Shown here: positions 1-4,504 of the stretch, one piece after another
Layout: each line of letters begins with the position of its first letter
Numbering within the stretch: the first letter of the stretch is position 1
NCBI GenBank assembly: GCA_018374635.1
Contig: JAHAEW010000086.1
Span: forward strand, 1-12,897
Direction: 5' to 3'
Length of the DNA: 12,897 nt
Source: Clostridiales bacterium
GTDB taxonomy: Bacteria; Bacillota; Clostridia; Oscillospirales; Oscillospiraceae
Translations under genes and position numbers: made by a program
The notes under the pieces: model-generated
Told to the model about the DNA's origin: nothing
Seen by the model: only the letters and a program-made list of their open reading frames with translations
The model's database searches: none

Positions 1-69
1 GGAAAACACGATTTGACCCTCTTCCGCCGTCTGCGGACGGCGGAACTCTGCGAGGCTCTTGCAGCATAA
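1..69 (+). CDS. C-terminal end of an unidentified rightward gene (partial)
   Basis: Frame 1 is open from the left edge for 22 codons and ends in TAA at 67-69. A strong rho-independent terminator begins about 30 bases later, which fits the end of a real gene. The visible residues (ending ELCEALAA) are too few to name a family. A second frame is also open across this stretch, so coding status is uncertain. It probably belongs to the flanking chromosome rather than to the tail cluster. Confidence 0.35.
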   Translation, partial: GKHDLTLFRRLRTAELCEALAA

Positions 70-99
70 ATCGAAGAAATATACTTTATCGACAGTCTG

Positions 100-130
100 G
101 GAGGGCTGCATATCAGCAGCCCTCCTTTTA
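100..130 (+). terminator. Rho-independent terminator
   Basis: A perfect 10-bp stem (GGAGGGCTGC / GCAGCCCTCC) with a 6-base loop is followed by TTTTA. The T run is only on the right, so it acts on rightward transcription. It would end the gene that enters from the left edge and insulate the repressor side of the cluster. Confidence 0.85.
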
Positions 131-280
131 TGTGCGCTTTGGATTGGAGCGGCATTTGTCTATTGAAAGATTGAAAGCCGGATAGAATTATCGTTCAAAA
201 CTTTGGTGGGGGAATTTACCAAGTAGATTTGGATTGCCTGGTCTGTCGTCAACTTATACGTTTTGCTCTCGGACACACTT
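131..280. other. Intergenic stretch without a recognisable gene
   Basis: This AT-richer gap lies between the left terminator and the end of the leftward metallopeptidase gene. I see no convincing reading frame, tRNA or strong hairpin. Only a weak 5-bp inverted repeat (TTGGT ... ACCAA, near 204-221) is present. If the cluster is an inserted element, its left boundary could lie here, but no attachment-site repeat can be shown without the other end. Confidence 0.4.
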
Positions 281-715
281 TTATGGATACTGGTCCACGG
301 CCAGATTGCCATGCTTGTACCAGCAGATCGCTTTGCGGATCAATTCCTCTGTGACATCAAAATATTCGGCCAGCTCCCAGGGCTCCACCCGGCCGTCGGC
401 GATAGCGGCCTCCAGCTGGTCCCGGGGGACAAGAGACTCGACAGCCCACTTGTCCGCGCGCTTTTCACATTTCTCGCGCACATCGCAAGCGGCCCAGCGA
501 TTATAAAAACTGCCGGTCATACAGTGCCCGATCTCATGGCCGAGCGTGGTGTATTCGTCTTCCAGCGTAGAAAATTTCCAGGGGTCCATGACCACTGCGC
601 AGCGGTCAAAGCGCGGATCAAATATGGCAAAGGATTTTGCAGACGGCATGGAGCTCCACCAGTCCACATCGATGCCGTGATCGACCGCGAAATCGTAAAG
701 CTCTGGCAATGTCAT
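281..715 (-). CDS. immA: ImmA/IrrE-type metallopeptidase (anti-repressor)
   Basis: This is a likely zinc protease of the ImmA/IrrE family. In ICEBs1 and related elements such enzymes cleave the partner XRE repressor and so induce the element. The protein has the HEIGH zinc motif (about residues 60-64 from the chosen start), followed by a helix with the family pattern E-K-R-A-D-K-W-A-V-E-S-L-V-P that supplies the third ligand. I chose ATG at 713-715, giving 144 residues. It is preceded by AGGAG and its ATGA overlaps the repressor stop, so the two genes are translationally coupled. A start at 742 would place nine extra residues inside the upstream gene without a better binding site. The repressor is its expected substrate, by analogy. 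Confidence 0.88.
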   Translation of the reverse strand: MTLPELYDFAVDHGIDVDWWSSMPSAKSFAIFDPRFDRCAVVMDPWKFSTLEDEYTTLGHEIGHCMTGSFYNRWAACDVREKCEKRADKWAVESLVPRDQLEAAIADGRVEPWELAEYFDVTEELIRKAICWYKHGNLAVDQYP

Positions 716-1086
716 TTTTTCTCCTGCTTCCTCTTTGCCCACTGCTCCGCTTTGAAACGGGCATATTCATAAACATCTTCCCACAGCGCATCCTGCTCTT
801 CCGGGGAGAGACTCTGATCTCCCCCCAAAAAGGCCGCCATAACGCGACTTTTGTCAAACCCGTCATCACTCATAGGAGTGGGGACGGGTTCTTTTTCATC
901 ACGACCCAAGAGGTAATCTGTTGTGACGCCGTACAATTCACTGAGCTTTATCAGAAGCTGATTGCTTGGCGTTGTGGCGCCACGCTCCCATTGGCTCACA
1001 GCGGTTTGATTCACGAACAGAACGTCTGCCAATTCTTTTTGTGTTTTATATCCGTGCTTGATTCGCTGCTCACGGAAGCGATTCAT
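712..1086 (-). CDS. XRE-family helix-turn-helix repressor
   Basis: A DNA-binding repressor of 124 residues. The N-terminal XRE helix-turn-helix spans about residues 3-61 (QKELADVL, then NQTAVSQWERG, then the TDYLLG end of the fold). The C-terminal half is short and rich in Glu, Lys and Ala helix, with no LexA-type protease domain. That fits a repressor inactivated by a separate ImmA-like peptidase. The start is ATG at 1084-1086, with GAGGTG correctly spaced upstream; the GTG at 1093-1095 lies inside that binding site. It is transcribed leftward from a promoter holding one of three palindromes, so autoregulation plus control of the rightward tail promoter is the natural inference. Confidence 0.93.
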   Translation of the reverse strand: MNRFREQRIKHGYKTQKELADVLFVNQTAVSQWERGATTPSNQLLIKLSELYGVTTDYLLGRDEKEPVPTPMSDDGFDKSRVMAAFLGGDQSLSPEEQDALWEDVYEYARFKAEQWAKRKQEKK

Positions 1087-1106
1087 GTATATCACCTCGT
1101 ATTTTA

Positions 1107-1135
1107 ATTATAGTAGAAAAACTACTATTTTTCAA
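1107..1135 (-). promoter_or_regulatory. Leftward sigma-A promoter for repressor/peptidase operon
   Basis: On the minus strand, TTGAAA (1130-1135) and TATAAT (1107-1112) are separated by exactly 17 bases. The -10 ends about 20 bases before the repressor ATG, so the leader is very short. Palindrome O1 fills the spacer and overlaps the -10, so bound repressor should block this promoter. Confidence 0.85.
1111..1127. promoter_or_regulatory. Operator O1 (17-bp palindrome)
   Basis: TAGTAG-AAAAA-CTACTA is a perfect 6-bp inverted repeat around a 5-base spacer. It lies between the -35 and -10 of the leftward promoter. It is one of three copies in about 110 bases, the pattern expected for dimer binding by the adjacent XRE repressor. 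Confidence 0.85.
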
Positions 1136-1149
1136 TATACAAAGAAAAA

Positions 1150-1166
1150 TAGTAGAAAAACTACTT
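1150..1166. promoter_or_regulatory. Operator O2 (17-bp palindrome)
   Basis: TAGTAG-AAAAA-CTACTT is identical to O1 except for the last base. Its right end shares two bases with the -35 (TTGACA) of the rightward promoter, so occupancy should exclude RNA polymerase there. It also lies 15 bases upstream of the leftward -35. Confidence 0.85.
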
Positions 1167-1193
1167 GACAAAAGGGGGAGCACCGACTATAAT
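1165..1193 (+). promoter_or_regulatory. Rightward sigma-A promoter of the tail operon
   Basis: TTGACA (1165-1170) and TATAAT (1188-1193) are both perfect consensus and separated by the ideal 17 bases. Transcription should start near 1200. Operators O2 (over the -35) and O3 (at the start point) bracket it. A full-consensus promoter needs tight repression, which fits a lethal product such as a tail particle. No other rightward promoter was noticed before the sheath gene. Confidence 0.92.
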
Positions 1194-1201
1194 CTCTTGT
1201 A

Positions 1202-1218
1202 TAGTAGTTAAACTACTA
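1202..1218. promoter_or_regulatory. Operator O3 (17-bp palindrome)
   Basis: TAGTAG-TTAAA-CTACTA has the same half-sites as O1 with a different spacer. It sits at and just after the expected start point of the rightward promoter, a position suited to blocking initiation or early elongation. Centre-to-centre distances are 39 bases (O1-O2) and 52 bases (O2-O3). Confidence 0.83.
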
Positions 1219-1243
1219 AAATGAACGAGAGGAGGGGGAACAT

Positions 1244-1387
1244 ATGCGCGAACTTAAATAGATCCGCAAAAAGTTGGGCTGAACCCAGTCAGACCTTGCG
1301 CTGAAGGCTGCGTGGCATGCCATGGACCGAATCGCCTGGAGCGATGAGGTTATCGCCCATGTCAAGCGGCAGCGCGGATTAGAATAG
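1244..1387 (+). pseudogene. Remnant of a Cro-like XRE gene with two in-frame stops
   Basis: A strong ribosome binding site (GAGGAGGGGG) precedes ATG at 1244, but the frame reads MRELK, then TAG (1259-1261), IRKKLG, then TGA (1280-1282), TQSDLALKA, and runs open to TAG at 1385-1387. With the stops read through it matches the first helices of an XRE domain (pattern ELKxIRKKLGxTQxDLA). TAG is one transition from CAG (Gln) and TGA one from TGG (Trp), both plausible at those places. After DLALKA the rest of the fold is missing and a 23-residue tail (AWHAMDRIAW...) follows, suggesting an internal deletion as well. It occupies the cro position of a lysogeny switch. Readthrough is possible but less likely than decay. 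Confidence 0.65.
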
Positions 1388-1397
1388 GAGGAATGCC

Positions 1398-1877
1398 GTG
1401 AATGCAGAACAGCTTATGGCCCAGGTGAAGGAGATCATCTCGGCAGCCTTCCCGGACGAGCCCATTTTCGTGGACCGGCTTCCCAAGGACTTCCAGCGCC
1501 CGTCCTTTGCGCTGGAACTGCAAAAGGAGGCCTTTGCCGACCTGAACATCGCTCTGGTTCAAAAGACGGTGACGGTGCTGGTGACAGGGTTTGTGGAGGT
1601 AAATGCCTACTATGACAGCAGCCGGGAGGAGCTCAACCGGCGGCAGGACCGTCTTATGGAGCTCTTTGCCGGGCCCTCCATCCGGGTGGACGACCGGCAC
1701 CCAATGGTCACCGCGAACAAGGGAAGGGGAGCGCCCGATTTCTGCGAGGTGCGGGTGACCTTCTCCTGGAGCGATGCCCGCCCTGGCTACCACGATCCGG
1801 ACGACCTGACCGACCCGGTGAGCGCCGCCGTCCCCAAGATCGAGGACTACGAGGGAAACATCAATAACGAGAGGTGA
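1398..1877 (+). CDS. Phage tail terminator-like protein
   Basis: This 159-residue protein begins with GTG, preceded by AGGAGG six bases upstream. Its sequence (N-terminal NAEQLMAQVKEII, a central stretch on valine-rich strands, a C-terminal VRVTFSW strand) resembles the small protein found just before the sheath gene in clostridial Xkd-type tails and annotated there as a tail terminator family protein. Such proteins cap the completed tube and sheath at the head-proximal end. It is the first intact gene of the operon and is followed five bases later by the sheath gene. In a headless particle it would still be needed to finish the tail. The family call rests on remembered similarity and position. 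Confidence 0.68.
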   Translation: MNAEQLMAQVKEIISAAFPDEPIFVDRLPKDFQRPSFALELQKEAFADLNIALVQKTVTVLVTGFVEVNAYYDSSREELNRRQDRLMELFAGPSIRVDDRHPMVTANKGRGAPDFCEVRVTFSWSDARPGYHDPDDLTDPVSAAVPKIEDYEGNINNER

Positions 1878-1882
1878 ATGAT

Positions 1883-2980
1883 ATGGCAACCACAAACGGA
1901 CTGCCCACCCTGAAGATCGCCTTTGAGAAGGCGGCCGCCCAGGTGGCCAACCGGAGCAAGAAGGGCTATGCGGCCGTCTTTGTGCGGGACAGCAACGCCC
2001 AGGGCGTCCATCTGCTCAGCAGCGACGCCCTCATCCCATCCAACCTGGGGGAGGACAACAAGAAGCACGTGAAGCTGGCCTTTGAGGGATCCGACCGGGG
2101 CGCGCCCAGCCTGGTGATCCTGGTGGTCATCGCCCCCGGCACCGAGGACACCGCCGCCCTGGAGGGCGGCCTCAAGGCCATCGAGCAGCACTCCATCGAC
2201 TATCTGGCCGGTCCGCCCGACGTGACCGACGAGGAGCTCACCAAGCTGGTGGACTGGGTGAAGGCCCAGCGGGCCATCTACCGCACGGTGAAGCTGGTGC
2301 GCCCCTGGAAAACGGCTGGAAGCGACAACATGGGCGTCATCGAGCTGGACGAAAGCGGCATGAAAGATGCGGCGGGCGCGGTGACTGCATCCGCGTACTG
2401 CGCCCGCATGGCCGGTATCCTGGCGGGCATCCCCATGGGCATGAGCGCCACCTACGCCGCCCTCCCCGAGCTCACCGCCGTCACCGAGCGCACCACGGCC
2501 GAGCAGACCGAGGCCGTGAACAACGGCAAGCTCATCCTGATCCACGACGGGCTCCAGGCCAAGATCGCCCGGGCGGTGAATTCCCTGACCACCATCCCGG
2601 CAAACGGCAACCAGGACTGGAGCAAGATCAAGATCGTGGAGGGCATGGACCTCATCTCCTACTACCTGCGCACCACCATCGAGAGCCAGTACCTGGGCCG
2701 CTACCCCAACACGTACGACAACAAGCAGCTGCTGGTGACTGCCATCAAAGAGTACTTTGCGTACCTGGAGGGGGCGGGGGTGCTCTCCGCAGGCGAGAGC
2801 TGCTGCGCCGTGGACTACGACCGCCAGCTGCGCTGGCTCCAGAGCCAGGGCGTGGAGACCGCCGGCATGACCAAGCAGCAGATCCTGGAGTACCAGACCG
2901 GCTCCTGGGTCTTTCTCAAGTGCGGCGGACGACTGGTGGACGCCATGGAGGACTTCGAGGTCCTCTTCGAGGCGAAGTAA
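1883..2980 (+). CDS. xkdK: Contractile tail sheath protein (XkdK-like)
   Basis: The tail sheath subunit polymerises around the tube and contracts to drive it through the target envelope. The 365-residue protein has typical sheath features: an N-terminal strand domain (LPTLKIAFEKAAAQ), a Rossmann-like middle, the conserved ARAVNSLTT segment, and KIKIVEGMDLI in the C-terminal part that forms the sheath core. It is of usual length for an Xkd-type sheath and shorter than the T4 protein. Start ATG at 1883 has GAGGTG six bases upstream; a GTG at 1874 overlaps that site and is less likely. The presence of a sheath shows this is a contractile tail, not a siphovirus tail. Confidence 0.95.
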   Translation: MATTNGLPTLKIAFEKAAAQVANRSKKGYAAVFVRDSNAQGVHLLSSDALIPSNLGEDNKKHVKLAFEGSDRGAPSLVILVVIAPGTEDTAALEGGLKAIEQHSIDYLAGPPDVTDEELTKLVDWVKAQRAIYRTVKLVRPWKTAGSDNMGVIELDESGMKDAAGAVTASAYCARMAGILAGIPMGMSATYAALPELTAVTERTTAEQTEAVNNGKLILIHDGLQAKIARAVNSLTTIPANGNQDWSKIKIVEGMDLISYYLRTTIESQYLGRYPNTYDNKQLLVTAIKEYFAYLEGAGVLSAGESCCAVDYDRQLRWLQSQGVETAGMTKQQILEYQTGSWVFLKCGGRLVDAMEDFEVLFEAK

Positions 2981-2994
2981 GGAGGAGAAGAGAG

Positions 2995-3435
2995 ATGGCA
3001 AGATCCAATTTCAGCGCCAAGCGCATTCCGAGCGGTACCTACGGCTCCTACTGGCTGGACGGGGAGCGGGTGGCCGAGTGCTACGGCTGTCAGGCAAAGG
3101 TGCAGATCAACGCCGAGACCATCAATCTCTGCGGGGAGTTCATGGAGCACCAGAAGGCCACCAGCGGCAAGGGGAGCGGCTCCCTGAGCCTGTACAAGGT
3201 GGACAGCGGCCTCATCCAGAAGCTCCAGAGTATGCAGGACGGCGTGATCCCCGAGGGGACCATCGTCTCCAAGCTGGCCGACCCGGACAGCGCCGGGGCC
3301 GAGCGCATCGCCTACTACGGCGTGCAGTTCTCCGACCTCACCCTGGCCGACTGGCAGGCGGCTACGGTGGGCAAGATCACCGCGCCCTTTACCTTTACCA
3401 AGTTCGAGCTGCTGGACGCCATTCCCGTGGAGTAA
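2995..3435 (+). CDS. xkdM: Tail tube protein (XkdM-like)
   Basis: The inner tube subunit of the contractile tail, 146 residues. The sequence follows the XkdM family: an N-terminal RIPSGTYGSYWLDGE segment, a middle GKGSGSLSLYKVDS strand, and a C-terminal FTFTKFELLD strand. The start is ATG at 2995, seven bases after GGAGGAG; the frame is open further upstream, but that part overlaps the sheath gene and reads as Arg/Gly-rich nonsense. Its place directly after the sheath is the invariant order in Xkd, P2 and Mu-like tails. Confidence 0.94.
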   Translation: MARSNFSAKRIPSGTYGSYWLDGERVAECYGCQAKVQINAETINLCGEFMEHQKATSGKGSGSLSLYKVDSGLIQKLQSMQDGVIPEGTIVSKLADPDSAGAERIAYYGVQFSDLTLADWQAATVGKITAPFTFTKFELLDAIPVE

Positions 3436-3447
3436 GGAGGAACGGAT

Positions 3448-3840
3448 ATGGAAGAGAAGAAAACGGACCTGCTCTCCCTGCTGCTGCGGCCGGAGCTGCC
3501 CAACGTGCAGGAGCAGCTGCCCACGGCCCGGTACCGGATCAAGCGCCTGAGCGAGGCCGCCGGCGAGGACGTGGTGTTCACCCTGCGGGCGCTGCCCTAT
3601 GGCAAGGTCCAGCGCATCCGGGAGACCGTGGTGGGCGACGTCAGCCCCAGCATCCTGCTGGCCGGTTGTGTGGAGCCCGACCTGAAGGCCAATGCGCTCA
3701 AGGAGAAGTATGGCGGCGCGACGCCGGAGGAGACCGTGAAGGCCATGCTGCTGCCCGGGGAGATCGAGGATCTGTCCCGGGCGGTGGAACGGCTGTGCGG
3801 CTATCGCAGCGCCACCATCGAAGAAGTAAAAAACGCCTAG
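3448..3840 (+). CDS. xkdN: Tail assembly chaperone, short form (XkdN-like)
   Basis: The unshifted product of the tail assembly chaperone gene, 130 residues, corresponding functionally to lambda gpG. It has the XkdN family look: an N-terminal acidic helix (DLLSLLLRPELPN), a FTLRALPYGKVQRIRE core and a C-terminal helix with PGEIEDLSRAVERLCGY. These proteins bind the tape measure during tail building and are absent from the finished particle. AAGGAGG lies seven bases before the ATG. The last codons before the TAG stop contain a slippery heptamer that gives a longer product. Confidence 0.9.
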   Translation: MEEKKTDLLSLLLRPELPNVQEQLPTARYRIKRLSEAAGEDVVFTLRALPYGKVQRIRETVVGDVSPSILLAGCVEPDLKANALKEKYGGATPEETVKAMLLPGEIEDLSRAVERLCGYRSATIEEVKNA

Positions 3841-4001
3841 CGGAGGGCACGGACCCAGAGCTGGATCTCGTATTTTACCTGTTCCGCGTCCATCACTGGA
3901 CGCCGGAGCAGTATTACGCCATGGGCCAGGGCGGCCGGGATCTGGCCTGGGGCTTTGCCCTCCGGGAAATCGAGCTGGCAGAAGAGGCCCAGGGCGGCTG
4001 A
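3448..4001 (+). CDS. Tail assembly chaperone, -1 frameshift product (G-GT type)
   Basis: Shifting by -1 at the A AAA AAC heptamer (3828-3834) joins the first 129 codons to a second frame that stays open to TGA at 3999-4001, adding 55 residues (total 184). The added part (LVFYLFRVHHW, TPEQYYAMG, DLAWGFALREIE) is clearly protein-like, compact and tryptophan/tyrosine-rich. It has no start codon with a binding site of its own near the junction. This is the gpG/gpGT arrangement conserved in tailed phages: a minority fusion product needed at a set ratio for assembly. The upstream extension of the second frame across the first gene is a shadow. Confidence 0.88.
3828..3834 (+). promoter_or_regulatory. 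Programmed -1 ribosomal frameshift site (A AAA AAC)
   Basis: The zero-frame codons are GTA AAA AAC GCC TAG, so the heptamer is in the exact X XXY YYZ phase for tandem slippage. The stop lies one codon downstream. I could not identify a strong stimulatory hairpin or pseudoknot after it by eye. Confidence 0.88.
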
Positions 4002-4028
4002 AAAAAGCCGCCCCCGGATGGGGGCGGC
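4001..4028 (-). terminator. Leftward rho-independent terminator of the embedded gene
   Basis: On the minus strand a perfect 9-bp stem (GCCGCCCCC / GGGGGCGGC, 4007-4028) with a 4-base loop is followed by six T residues. It begins five bases after the stop of the leftward gene at 4034. Rightward it has no T run, so it should let tail-operon transcription pass; an alternative GGCGGCT/AGCCGCC hairpin (3993-4012) competes with it. Confidence 0.88.
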
Positions 4029-4033
4029 AGAGA

Positions 4034-4435
4034 TCATGGGTCCGGGGAGAAGGTGGCCCACAGGGCCCAGATGAGCAGAAAGAGCCCAGACGCGCCCAGC
4101 GCCTTGGACGAGAGCTCATCCAGCAACGTGCCGGCAAGGAGCCAGACGGTCAGTGTAAGGATCGCGCAGAACCAGAGAGCCCTGAGCAAACTCCGGCTGA
4201 CCTCCCGAACGCGGGCGATGGGGGAGGAGGCCCGCTCGATCCGCTCGTCCAACTCCCGCAGGCGGGCCTTCTTCTCCTCCAGCTCCTCTTCCAGATGGTT
4301 GAGAAAGGCGCGGCAGGGCGAATCGTGCTCCATCGCGCGGACGGACGCCATATCGGGGCCGAGGGTGATAAAGGTCAGATTGACGATCTGCTCGCGCAGT
4401 CTGGCGCGCTCCTCCTCCAATTCCCAGAGTGTCAT
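4034..4435 (-). CDS. Leftward 'moron': coiled-coil protein with two membrane helices
   Basis: A 133-residue protein of no family I recognise. Residues 1-20 and about 43-70 are charged amphipathic helix of coiled-coil type (LEEELEEKKARLRELDERIE). Residues about 84-104 (ALWFCAILTLTVWLLAG) and about 112-130 (LGASGLFLLIWALWATF) are hydrophobic enough to span the membrane, so an N-in membrane hairpin is likely. It lies antisense inside the tail operon with its own promoter and terminator, so it can be expressed while the operon is repressed. Resident-state roles such as self-protection, exclusion or sensing are possible; a holin is another option given size and topology. AAGGGGGG precedes the ATG by eight to nine bases. 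Confidence 0.75.
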   Translation of the reverse strand: MTLWELEEERARLREQIVNLTFITLGPDMASVRAMEHDSPCRAFLNHLEEELEEKKARLRELDERIERASSPIARVREVSRSLLRALWFCAILTLTVWLLAGTLLDELSSKALGASGLFLLIWALWATFSPDP

Positions 4436-4461
4436 GGAAACATCCCCCCTTTCTTACCTGT

Positions 4462-4489
4462 ATCATAACAAAAATTCGAAAAAAGTCAA
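4462..4489 (-). promoter_or_regulatory. Leftward promoter for the embedded membrane-protein gene
   Basis: On the minus strand TTGACT (4484-4489) and TATGAT (4462-4467) are 16 bases apart, with TG one base before the -10 (extended -10). The expected start is near 4455, about 20 bases before the ATG. The AT-rich promoter stands out in GC-rich surroundings. No TAGTAG/CTACTA operator overlaps it, so it should not be under the cluster repressor. Confidence 0.8.
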
Positions 4490-4504
4490 TGGGAGGTGAC
4501 GGCA

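Noticed and set aside
22..45. Perfect 10-bp inverted repeat (TTCCGCCGTC / GACGGCGGAA) near the left edge
   Set aside because: It lacks a T run on either strand and lies inside a probable coding end, with a much better terminator at 100-130.
1313..1322. 10-bp palindrome TGGCATGCCA within the Cro remnant
   Set aside because: It differs from the three TAGTAG operators and is short enough to be chance; it may only mark the deletion joint.
1847..3001. Long minus-strand open frame opposite the sheath gene
   Set aside because: It is antisense to a well-recognised sheath gene, is rich in His/Gly/Leu/Val typical of reversed GC-rich codons, and has no ribosome binding site or family resemblance.
3078..3825. 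Upstream part of the frame that carries the frameshift extension
   Set aside because: It overlaps the tube and chaperone genes in another phase and reads as Arg/Gly-rich nonsense; only the part from 3834 to 4001 is used, by -1 shift.
2815..4137. 440-codon minus-strand frame across sheath end, tube and chaperone genes
   Set aside because: The Pro/Arg/Gly/His-rich composition is a GC-shadow and it overlaps four supported features.
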